NCBI RefSeq assembly: GCF_001424485.1
Contig: NZ_LMQC01000012.1
Coordinates: 395,012 to 459,011 of the forward strand
Direction of reading: 5' to 3'
Length of the DNA: 64,000 nucleotides
From: Modestobacter sp. Leaf380
GTDB lineage: Bacteria > Actinomycetota > Actinomycetes > Mycobacteriales > Geodermatophilaceae
Below the pieces are notes generated by a model. The model searched no databases and had not been told where the DNA came from. It was given only the letters and a program-made list of their open reading frames with translations. Positions within the stretch are counted from its first letter, which is position 1; each line of letters begins with the position of its first letter. Made by a program: the position numbers and the translations under genes. Of this stretch, positions 28,406 through 36,842 are shown in pieces.

Positions 28406-29421
28406 CGGCTCCGGCTCCCGGCCTGCGCACGGCGCGCGGTCACCAGGGCGTTCTCGGCCCGGACCCAGGTCGTGGCCAGCGGCTCCAGGCCGGCGCGCAT
28501 GGTGTGCGCGGTGGCGGTGCGGAAGCCCGCACCCTCGAGCCGGGCCTGCACCAGGTTGGCCACCCGGGCCACCTGGGAGGTCTGGTACCCGCCGGCCAGG
28601 ATGCCGATCTGGCGGGGGCCGACGCGGGCGAGCCGGACGTCGCCGGCGGCCTCGCGGACCACCGAGACGGCCCGCCGGAGCGAGCGCACGGTGCGGATGA
28701 CGCCCAGGTCGACCAGCGCGAGCCCGACGGGGTCGCCGACCGGGGTGGACAGCTGCTCCTCGGTGGCCAGCAACATCGCCCACCCGCGCCGGTTGGGCAG
28801 CCGGGTGACGTCGTCGTGGCTGTCCAGGCTCCGCTCGAAGGCGTCCTCGCGGGCGTCGTCCAGCGCGGCGATGTCGGCGCTGAGGGAGGCCTGCAGGGCG
28901 GCGGCCTGCACGGCCAGCAGCTCCGGCCAGTCCCGCTGGCCCGGGTCCACGGGCGAGGCGCTGAACCCGGCCAGCGACCCCAGCTGCCGGCCGTCCGGGG
29001 CCCGCAGCGCGATGCCCAGGTAGCCGTTGAGGCCCCAGCCGTCGGCGAGCCGGCGCAGGTCGGCGTGCTGGCTGCGGCCGAGGTCGGGGACGACGACGGG
29101 CTGCGGACCCGAGAGCAGGTGGTGGCACAGGGAGCGGTCCCGGGCCACGGGGGTGCCGGCCTGGTAGGAGGCGGCCCGGGTGCCCGACCACGCCGACCGC
29201 GGGCCGGTGGCCTGCGCCGTCGGCTGGACGGCGAGGCCGGTCCAGGTGTCCTCGGTGATCCGGCAGATGGTCCAGGCGTCGACGCCACCCAGGCTGCCCA
29301 GCAGGGCCAGGGCGGCGTCGGCCCCGGGCAGCGCGCCACGGGACCACACCGACCCCGACACCGGCAGCGCCGGACCGGCCGATCTCGTGTCGAGCACCTG
29401 CACGGCCGGGGCGACGGACAT
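28402..29421 (-). CDS. GAF plus degenerate GGDEF-domain protein (operon leader)
   Basis: A 339-residue cytoplasmic protein. Residues 45-195 form a GAF-like domain (VDAWTICRITEDTWTGL, CHHLLSGPQPVVVPDLG, GYLGIALRAPDGRQLGSLAGF); residues 210-330 follow the GGDEF fold (DDVTRLPNRRGWAMLL, GLALVDLGVIRTVRSLRRAVSV, LARVGPRQIGILAGG). The catalytic GGDEF loop reads GPRQI and the metal-binding Asp of DID is replaced (DLG), so it cannot make c-di-GMP and probably acts as a sensor or scaffold. The ATG gives the same N-terminal length as its paralogue at 29564-30526. It starts the coupled exosortase operon. Confidence 0.75.
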   Translation of the reverse strand: MSVAPAVQVLDTRSAGPALPVSGSVWSRGALPGADAALALLGSLGGVDAWTICRITEDTWTGLAVQPTAQATGPRSAWSGTRAASYQAGTPVARDRSLCHHLLSGPQPVVVPDLGRSQHADLRRLADGWGLNGYLGIALRAPDGRQLGSLAGFSASPVDPGQRDWPELLAVQAAALQASLSADIAALDDAREDAFERSLDSHDDVTRLPNRRGWAMLLATEEQLSTPVGDPVGLALVDLGVIRTVRSLRRAVSVVREAAGDVRLARVGPRQIGILAGGYQTSQVARVANLVQARLEGAGFRTATAHTMRAGLEPLATTWVRAENALVTARRAQAGSRSR

Positions 29422-29563
29422 GTCGTCGTCCCAGTCCGGTGCCACGGGGGACGACTGCACCTGCCTCACCACGACCCACCTCTGTTCCCGTATCGCGTCG
29501 TTCCGGATCGACAACTGCCTTATCGGCAGGTGATCCGGGGCGTGCGACCACCGGGTGGCGGGG

Positions 29564-30526
29564 TCAGCCCGAGACCCGCCCGGCCCGGACCCGCAGCAGG
29601 GCGTCCTCTGCCCGGCGCCAGGTCCCGACGACGTCCTCCTGGGGTTCCCGGACCGCCCAGCCCGCGGTGGCCGTGTACCCGGCCGCACGCAGGGCGTCCT
29701 GAGCGAGGACGGCGGTCGCGCCCGGGTCGAGGTCGTCGAGGTCCCCGCCGACGACGCCGAACTGACGGCCACCGACCCGGCTCAACGCGACCTCGCCGAG
29801 CGCCTCGCGGAGCACGTGCCCCGCGCGCCGCAGACCGCGGGCGGTGCGCACCAGACCGATGTCGACCAGCACCACGGAGAGGTCCTCGGCCAGGTGCACC
29901 GCCCGCTCCGCCTCGTCGTGCAGCAGCAGGCCCCAGCCGCGCCGGTCGGGCAGGCCGGTGACGTCGTCCCGGCTGCGGAGGGCCTGCTCGATGCCCGCCC
30001 GCCGGTCGTCGACCACGGCGTCCAGTGCGGTGGCCAGCTCCCGGCCCAGGACGTCGGCGACCAGCGCGAGGCGCGCCGCGAGCCGGTCGTGGTCGACGCC
30101 CGTCCAGCGCGCCGCGGAGTACCCGCACACGCTGCCCAGCAGCTGCCCGTCGAACCGGCGGAGCGGGGCACCGACGTAGGCGGAGACGCCGTGCTGGCGG
30201 CCGACGGCCCGCAGCTCGGGGTCGGTGTGCCGGCGCAGGTCGCGGGCCAGCACGGGCCGCCGGCCGACCAGCAGGTGGTGGCAGGCGCTCTGCTCGACCG
30301 GGACCGGGTGGCCCACGAGGGCCGGCCCGGTCCTGGACCGGGACGTCACACCGGTCCAGGACCGGTCGGTCATCCGGGCCACGGTGAAGACGTCGAAGTC
30401 CTCGGTACCGGCGAGGTCGGACACCGCCACCCCGGCGGTGGCGGCGAACGCCTGCCCCAGACCGGGCCGGTCGGACACCGGCGCCGGCACGGGCGTGGAG
30501 CCCACGGACCATCCGGACATGCTCAT
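29564..30526 (-). CDS. GAF plus degenerate GGDEF-domain protein, paralogue
   Basis: A 320-residue paralogue of the neighbouring 28402-29421 product with the same layout: GAF-like (FDVFTVARMTDRSWTGV, CHHLLVGRRPVLARDL, AYVGAPLRRFDGQLLGSVCGY) and GGDEF-like (DDVTGLPDRRGWGLLL, SVVLVDIGLVRTARGLRRAGHV, LSRVGGRQFGVVGGD). The active loop is GGRQF in place of GGDEF, so catalysis is unlikely. The ATG has GGGAG 5 bases upstream. A perfect palindrome (30547-30565) lies just upstream. Tandem duplication produced the pair; roles may be complementary. Confidence 0.75.
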   Translation of the reverse strand: MSMSGWSVGSTPVPAPVSDRPGLGQAFAATAGVAVSDLAGTEDFDVFTVARMTDRSWTGVTSRSRTGPALVGHPVPVEQSACHHLLVGRRPVLARDLRRHTDPELRAVGRQHGVSAYVGAPLRRFDGQLLGSVCGYSAARWTGVDHDRLAARLALVADVLGRELATALDAVVDDRRAGIEQALRSRDDVTGLPDRRGWGLLLHDEAERAVHLAEDLSVVLVDIGLVRTARGLRRAGHVLREALGEVALSRVGGRQFGVVGGDLDDLDPGATAVLAQDALRAAGYTATAGWAVREPQEDVVGTWRRAEDALLRVRAGRVSG

Positions 30527-30546
30527 CGCGTCTCCCGCACCTCACC

Positions 30547-30565
30547 GTCCGGAACTATTCCGGAC
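30547..30565. promoter_or_regulatory. Perfect 19-bp palindrome, candidate operator
   Basis: GTCCGGAA-CTA-TTCCGGAC is an exact 8-bp inverted repeat 21 bases before the second GGDEF-like gene. The same half-site TTCCGGA (29501-29507) occurs upstream of its paralogue, so one regulator may control both. Confidence 0.5.
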
Positions 30566-30611
30566 GAATGCGTTCTACATCGACACGAGCAGGCCGGTCT
30601 TGAGCAGTGCG

Positions 30612-30641
30612 GGCACCCTCCCCCCGAGGAGGGAGGGTGCC
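30612..30641 (-). terminator. Terminator hairpin after the threonine-synthase-like gene
   Basis: GGCACCCTCCC (30612-30622) pairs with GGGAGGGTGCC (30631-30641), 8-base loop, beginning 8 bases past the stop codon. Confidence 0.65.
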
Positions 30642-30648
30642 GCCGACC

Positions 30649-31941
30649 TCAGGAGATGAGGCCGGCCTGGCGCAGCGAGCGCAGCGAGGGGTCCACCCGG
30701 TGGGTGGGGCCCACGACGGGCATCAGCGGGTCCAGGGTCTTCAGACCCTCCCCGGTGTTCAGCACGACGGTCTCCGCGGCCGGGTCCAGCAGGCCACGCT
30801 CCACCAGCTGGCGCAGCACCGCCGTCGTCACCCCGCCGGCGGTCTCGGCGAAGACCCCGGTGGTCCGGGCCAGGTCCCGGATGCCCTCGACGATCTCGGC
30901 GTCCCCGACCCGGCCGACCGAGCCGCCGGTGCGCCGGATGGCGTCCAGGGCGTAGGGCCCGTCGGCGGGGTTGCCGATGTTCAGCGACTTGGCGATCCCG
31001 GTCGGCTTGACCGGCTTGACGACGTCCCAGCCGTTCTCGAACGCGGTGGCGATCGGGTCGCAACCGGCGGACTGCGCGCCGAAGACCTTCCACTCGGTGG
31101 CCTCGACGATCCCGGCGGCCGACAGCTCGCGGAAGGCCTTGTCCACCTTGGTCAGCAGCGACCCCGACGCCATCGGGATGACCACCTGGGCCGGGATCCG
31201 CCAGCCGAGCTGCTCGGCGATCTCGTAGCCGACGGTCTTGGACCCCTCGGCGTAGTAGGGGCGCACGTTCTGGTTGACGAACGCGCAGTCCTCGAACTCG
31301 TCGGTCTCGGCGAGCTCGCTGGTGAGCCGGTTGACCTCGTCGTAGGAGCCGTCGACGGCGATCAGCGCCTGGCCGTAGACCGCGGACTGGACGATCTTCC
31401 CCGGCTCCAGGTCGCTGGGCACGAAGACGAAGGAGGGCAGCCCGTTGCGGGCGGCGTGCGCGGCCACCGAGTTCGCCAGGTTGCCGGTCGAGGCGCAGGC
31501 GATCTTGGCGTACCCGAAGCCCTTGGCCGCCGTCGCGGCCAGGCTGACCACCCGGTCCTTGAAGGAGTGCGTCGGGTTGGCCGAGTCGTCCTTGACCCAC
31601 AGCGGGGCGGTGAAGCCCAGCTCGTCACCCAGGCGCTGGGCGCGCACCAGCGGGGTCATGCCCGGGTCCAGGCTGACCCGGGAGTCCGGGTCCTGACCGG
31701 TGGGCAGCAACGCGCTGTAGCGCCAGATGTTCTGCGGGCCCGCCTCGATCTGCTCGCGGGTCACCGCGCGCATCAGCTCGGGGTCGTAGTCGACCTCCAG
31801 CGGACCGAAGCACTCGGCACACGCGTGCTCGGCGATCAGGCCGAACGTGGCACCGCAGTTGCGGCACACCAGGCCGCGGGCGGGGTTCGGGGGCACCGGC
31901 TGCGCGATCGCGCCGGTGGCAGTGGGAGCGGTCATGGTCAT
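30649..31941 (-). CDS. thrC: Threonine synthase-like PLP enzyme with N-terminal zinc ribbon
   Basis: A 430-residue fold-type II PLP enzyme. An N-terminal zinc-ribbon (LVCRNCGATF...HACAECFGPL, two CxxC) precedes the catalytic domain; the PLP lysine is in NPTHSFKDR and the phosphate loop is STGNLANSVAAHA-like. By homology it converts O-phosphohomoserine to threonine. However, the mRNA begins with a SAM riboswitch, which would shut it off when methionine/SAM is plentiful, odd for threonine synthesis but natural for a methionine-pathway enzyme acting on the same substrate. Actinobacterial core thrC is shorter and lies beside hom. Function therefore is probable PLP beta/gamma-replacement on phosphohomoserine, product uncertain. 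A terminator follows. Confidence 0.85.
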   Translation of the reverse strand: MTMTAPTATGAIAQPVPPNPARGLVCRNCGATFGLIAEHACAECFGPLEVDYDPELMRAVTREQIEAGPQNIWRYSALLPTGQDPDSRVSLDPGMTPLVRAQRLGDELGFTAPLWVKDDSANPTHSFKDRVVSLAATAAKGFGYAKIACASTGNLANSVAAHAARNGLPSFVFVPSDLEPGKIVQSAVYGQALIAVDGSYDEVNRLTSELAETDEFEDCAFVNQNVRPYYAEGSKTVGYEIAEQLGWRIPAQVVIPMASGSLLTKVDKAFRELSAAGIVEATEWKVFGAQSAGCDPIATAFENGWDVVKPVKPTGIAKSLNIGNPADGPYALDAIRRTGGSVGRVGDAEIVEGIRDLARTTGVFAETAGGVTTAVLRQLVERGLLDPAAETVVLNTGEGLKTLDPLMPVVGPTHRVDPSLRSLRQAGLIS

Positions 31942-31952
31942 ACGACGACTAC

Positions 31953-32080
31953 CTCCTCATCTTCCCCGCGTCGGGCCGTCGAGCCGCGCAGGACGGAAGG
32001 GGCACCTGCTGCCCGCGTGGGTGCGGGCGGTGGTTGCCGGGGCTTCAGCGGGCCGTGTCCCTCTGCCCCTCGTGATGAGT
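31953..32080 (-). promoter_or_regulatory. SAM riboswitch (SAM-I/SAM-IV clan)
   Basis: The minus-strand RNA from about 32080 has P1 strand CTCATC, then AGAGGGACACGGCCCGCTGA followed by AGCCCCGGCAACC, the hallmark SAM-I core, then a CCCGC/GCGGG stem, GGTGCCCCTTCC, and closing P1 strand GATGAG (plus-strand 31956-31961). A -10-like TACGGT (complement of 32093-32098) puts the transcription start just before it. The P1 3' strand runs directly into the GAGGAGG ribosome binding site of the downstream gene, so SAM binding should block translation. Confidence 0.9.
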
Positions 32081-32129
32081 GGAACGTCGGCCACCGTACC
32101 GGACCAGGGACTCCGGCAGGATGACCTGC

Positions 32130-32975
<846 letters not shown>

Positions 32976-32993
32976 CCCCGCTGGGGCCCTCCC

Positions 32994-33857
32994 TCAGCTG
33001 GTGACGTCGCGGCGGGCGAAGTGCCGGAAGGCCAGCGCGGTGAACACCGCGGCGTAGAGCAGCGACTGGATGACGCCGCGGTAGAGGTCACCGCTGTCGA
33101 CCGGGGTCTGCAGCAGGTCCGTCCAGGCGAACTCCTCCGCCGTCGGGAAGTAGTCCCGGACGCTGCCCAGCTGCTCGACCTGGTCGAGGATCGCGAAGAC
33201 GAACATCGTGAACACCGACCCGCCGACGGCGGCCAGCGGCGCGTCGGTGACCGTGGACAGCCAGAACGCCAGCGTGCCGACGACGAGCAGGTGCACGGCG
33301 AGGTAGCCGACCATCCCGGCCAGCCGGAGCAGCCCGTCGCCCTGGCCGATGGTGATGCCGATCGGCGTCTGGATGTCCTCGAACCCGAACGCGATCCCGC
33401 CCGCGACGACGGCCACCACGGTCACCGTCAGCAGCGCCGCCACCGACATCACCAACGCGGCCAGCCACTTCTGCCGGAGCAGCCGCATCCGCGGGACCGG
33501 GGTGGCCAGCGCGTAGCGCAGCGACCCCCACTGGGCCTCGCTGGCCACGGTGTCGCCGAAGAACAACGCGTACACCACGACCAGGAAGAACGACGTCGTC
33601 GCGAACAGCACGAAGAGGGTGAAGTTCAGCCCGGACGACGTCGCGACGTCCACCAGGTTGAGCCGGCTGTTGGACTGCGCGTCCTCACTGGCGCCCAGCT
33701 GGAGGGCGGCGATGAGCAGCAGCGGCAGCGCGACCATCAGCGCGAAGACGCCGATGGTGCGTCGCCGTTTGAACTGCCGGCGCAGCTCGACCGACAGACG
33801 CAGGGTGCGCTCGGGCCGGTAGCCGGCGACGGCCCCGGTGGACTGGACGGTGCTCAC
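32994..33857 (-). CDS. ABC-2 type transporter permease
   Basis: A 287-residue permease with a cytoplasmic N-terminus rich in basic residues and six helices (for example GVFALMVALPLLLIAALQL, FTLFVLFATTSFFLVVVYALFF, VMSVAALLTVTVVAVVAGGI). The large extracytoplasmic loop after helix 1 is short, as in ABC-2 exporters of drugs or lipids. The GTG overlaps the stop of the hydrolase-ABC fusion gene, so the two form a transporter pair. Substrate unknown. Confidence 0.85.
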   Translation of the reverse strand: MSTVQSTGAVAGYRPERTLRLSVELRRQFKRRRTIGVFALMVALPLLLIAALQLGASEDAQSNSRLNLVDVATSSGLNFTLFVLFATTSFFLVVVYALFFGDTVASEAQWGSLRYALATPVPRMRLLRQKWLAALVMSVAALLTVTVVAVVAGGIAFGFEDIQTPIGITIGQGDGLLRLAGMVGYLAVHLLVVGTLAFWLSTVTDAPLAAVGGSVFTMFVFAILDQVEQLGSVRDYFPTAEEFAWTDLLQTPVDSGDLYRGVIQSLLYAAVFTALAFRHFARRDVTS

Positions 33858-36730
33858 GAGCTCTCCCCCACCAACGACAGGAACGCGTCCTCCAGGCGGC
33901 GGCGCGGGGTGACCTGGTCGACGCCGATGCCGGCGCCCACCAGGGCGGTGACGGCGGCCGCCCGGCTGGTGCCGCCGAGCTCGAGCACCAGGCCCTCGTC
34001 CGAGCGTTCGACCGAGGTCCCCGGCAGGACGCCCAGCACCTCGACGGCGCGGTCGGTGTCGGCCGGGTCGTCCAGCACGACCAGCACGGCGCCGCCGGTG
34101 CCGATGATCTCCTCGACCGTGCCCTCGGCGACCTTCTGGCCCTTGGCCATCACGACGACGTGGCTGCAGGTCTGCTCGATCTCGGCCAGCAGGTGGCTGC
34201 TCACGATGACCGTGCGACCGGTCTTCGCGTAGTCCTGCAGCACCTCGCGCATGGCGTGGATCTGCGGCGGGTCCAGCCCGTTGGTGGGCTCGTCGAGGAC
34301 CAGCAGGTCCGGCAGCCCCAGCATGGCCTGGGCGATGGCCACGCGCTGGCGCATGCCCTGGGAGTAGGACCGGACCCGCTTGTCCAGCGCCGTCCCGAGG
34401 CCCGCGATCGCGATGGCCTCGTCCAGGTGGGCGTCCTCGGCCGGCCGGCCGGTCGCGGCCCAGTACAGCTCCAGGTTGTCCCGGCCGCTCAGGTGCGGCT
34501 GCAGCCCGGTGCCCTCCACGAAGGAGCCGAGCCGGGACAGCACCGGAGCGCCCGGGCTCGCCGGGTGGCCGAAGACGGAGATGGTGCCCTCCGTCGGCCG
34601 GATGAGGCCCATGAGCATCCGCAGCGAGGTGGTCTTGCCGGCGCCGTTGGGGCCCAGCAGGCCCAGCACCTGGCCGCGGCGGACCTCGAAGGACAGGCCC
34701 CGGACGGCGGTGAAGCCGTCCTTGTAGGACTTGGTGACGCCCTCGAAGCGCAGCGGCACGTCCTCACCGTCGGGCTCGACGACCGAGAGCTGCCGGCGGC
34801 GCCGGGCACCCCACAGCCTCGCCACGACCACCCCCAGCACGCCCAGGCCGGCCAGCACGCCCAGCAGCACCCACCAGCGCGAGGAGGAGGACTCCCCCAC
34901 CACGGCGCCGTCGACGGTCGGTGCCGCCAGCGCCGCGCCGTCGGCCAGCGCGACGGTGTAGACCCCGGCCTCGGCCGGGGCGGCGAACGCCTGGTCGGTG
35001 GAGGAGACCAGCACGCGCATCACGTGACCGGTCTCGAACCGGTGCACGATCCCGGGCAGCGTCACCTCGACCTCGGTGGGGGCGGTCGGGTCGGTGGACA
35101 GCCCGGTCAGCGCCAGCGGAGCGACCAGCCCCGACGGCAGGGTCTGCGAGCCGTCGGCGGCCACGTCGTAGAGCTTGGCGAACAGCGTCGCGGTCCCGGT
35201 CGGCGAGGACACGGCCAGCGTCACCGTGGAGGCACCGACCACGTCGGTGGCGGCGTCGAGCGGCGCGGAGTCGAACGCGGCGAACTGGCCGGGGATCTCC
35301 ACCGTCGTCCCGCCCAGGGCGGCGGTCACCGCGCCCAGTCCGGGCACCGTGGTGATCGCGGCCGGGTTGCCCCCGGGCGGGGTGACGACGGGGAACACGG
35401 TGCCCGACAACGGCACCGAGACGCGTTCGGCGGGCTGCGCGTCACCGATGCCCGGGTAGGCCGCGGCCTCCTCGGTCTGCGACCCGCCCTGCACGCTGCC
35501 GACCGCGGCACCGACGCCGGTGGGCACCGGGTAGCTGAAGCCGGTGCCCGGGTCCTCGCCCTGCCCGCGCAGGTGGAAGTCGAACCAGCCGGCGACGAGT
35601 TCGCGCAGGTCCTCGGTGGTGCCCTCCGAAGCGCTCTCGTCGTGGCCGCCGTCGTACCAGACCACGCTCACCGGGGTGCCGTTGGCGGCGATCCCGCGGG
35701 CGTTGGCGTCGGCCTGGCCCAGCCCGAACAGCGAGTCCTGGGTGCCCTGCACCAGCAGGGTCGGCGCGGTGATCCGGTCCAGCACGCCGGCCGGGGACGA
35801 GCGGTCCAGGATCGCGGCGATCTCCGGGGTGAGCGTGCCGCTGGCCGCCGCGGACTGGTAGGCCGCGCAGACGTCCGCGCGGAACCGACCGCAGGTCAGC
35901 GCCTGCTCGACAGCGGCGGAGTCCAGCGTGCTCGGGTCGATCTGGGGCAGCGAGGCCGCCCCGCCCTCGGCGGTGGCGCCGCCGGTCAGCGAGGCCAGCA
36001 GGCCGTCCCCGGTGGGCACGGAGCCCGCCCCGAAGAACAGCCCGGACCACAGCCGCTTGAACACCCCGGCGTCCCCGGTGGCCGGGGTCGCGGCCACGGT
36101 GTTGCCGTCCACGGCACCGGCCTGGGAGGGGAACAGCGCGCTGGTCAGGGAGTTCCAGGTGATCCGCGGGGCGATCGCGTCGACCCGGTCGTCGTAGGCG
36201 GCGCCCAGCAGGGACACCGCCCCGCCGTAGCTCACACCCGACAGCCCGACCCGCGGGTCGCCGGGACCGTCGAGCAGCACGTCGTCCCGCTCGGCGAGCA
36301 CGTCGAGCAGGGTCGAGACGTCGGCCACCTCGAAGTCCGGGTCGTCCAGGCCGATCTGCCCGGTGCTGTCGCCGAACCCCCGCGCCGAGTACGCCAGCAC
36401 GACGTAGCCCCGGGCGGCCAGGTCCTGGGCGTCGCCGGCCACCGAGTCCTTGCTCCCGCCGAAGCCGTGCGCCAGGACGACGGCCGGCGCCGGGTCCTGC
36501 GCGGTGGCCGAGGACGGCACGTAGACCGTGGTGTCCAGCTCGACGGCGTCCGCGCCGGTGCCCGAGGGCACCGTGGCGTCCTCGGTGGTCACGTCGTCGG
36601 CGGCCGTGGCGGTGCCCGCGAACGGGACGGCCAGCAGCGCGGCGGAGAGCAGGGCGGTGGTGAGGGCGGCGACCGTCGCGCGTGCGCCGGGGCGCGGGCT
36701 GGGTCGCACGAGCCCGCGGGTGGGACGCAC
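33854..36730 (-). CDS. Fusion: exported alpha/beta hydrolase - TM helix - ABC ATPase
   Basis: A 958-residue three-part protein. After a signal peptide (ATVAALTTALLSAALLAVPF..ATA) comes an S15/X-Pro-peptidase-like alpha/beta hydrolase with AHGFGGSKD, nucleophile GLSGVSYGGA, acid QGTQDSLFG and histidine DGGHDES, followed by a beta-rich domain. A single membrane helix (WWVLLGVLAGLGVLGVVVARLW, about 613-635) leads to a cytoplasmic ABC ATPase: Walker A GPNGAGKTT near 690, signature YSQGMRQR, Walker B LLVLDEPTNGLDP, and a C-terminal domain. It pairs with the permease downstream (overlapping GTGA). The GTG start is the most likely of weak options. Confidence 0.8.
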   Translation of the reverse strand: MRPTRGLVRPSPRPGARATVAALTTALLSAALLAVPFAGTATAADDVTTEDATVPSGTGADAVELDTTVYVPSSATAQDPAPAVVLAHGFGGSKDSVAGDAQDLAARGYVVLAYSARGFGDSTGQIGLDDPDFEVADVSTLLDVLAERDDVLLDGPGDPRVGLSGVSYGGAVSLLGAAYDDRVDAIAPRITWNSLTSALFPSQAGAVDGNTVAATPATGDAGVFKRLWSGLFFGAGSVPTGDGLLASLTGGATAEGGAASLPQIDPSTLDSAAVEQALTCGRFRADVCAAYQSAAASGTLTPEIAAILDRSSPAGVLDRITAPTLLVQGTQDSLFGLGQADANARGIAANGTPVSVVWYDGGHDESASEGTTEDLRELVAGWFDFHLRGQGEDPGTGFSYPVPTGVGAAVGSVQGGSQTEEAAAYPGIGDAQPAERVSVPLSGTVFPVVTPPGGNPAAITTVPGLGAVTAALGGTTVEIPGQFAAFDSAPLDAATDVVGASTVTLAVSSPTGTATLFAKLYDVAADGSQTLPSGLVAPLALTGLSTDPTAPTEVEVTLPGIVHRFETGHVMRVLVSSTDQAFAAPAEAGVYTVALADGAALAAPTVDGAVVGESSSSRWWVLLGVLAGLGVLGVVVARLWGARRRRQLSVVEPDGEDVPLRFEGVTKSYKDGFTAVRGLSFEVRRGQVLGLLGPNGAGKTTSLRMLMGLIRPTEGTISVFGHPASPGAPVLSRLGSFVEGTGLQPHLSGRDNLELYWAATGRPAEDAHLDEAIAIAGLGTALDKRVRSYSQGMRQRVAIAQAMLGLPDLLVLDEPTNGLDPPQIHAMREVLQDYAKTGRTVIVSSHLLAEIEQTCSHVVVMAKGQKVAEGTVEEIIGTGGAVLVVLDDPADTDRAVEVLGVLPGTSVERSDEGLVLELGGTSRAAAVTALVGAGIGVDQVTPRRRLEDAFLSLVGESS

Positions 36731-36842
36731 GGGCGGTGAACGGTCGGGGGACGGGCTGTGTTCCGCGGACGGCGAGCCTGTGACCGGACTGTGCGCCGGG
36801 CCCGTCCTCGGGCGGGACGGCGTCAGGCCTGCAGGGTCCCGC

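Noticed and set aside
28402..30526. Active diguanylate cyclases
   Set aside because: The GGDEF loop is GPRQI and GGRQF and metal-binding acidic residues are lost.
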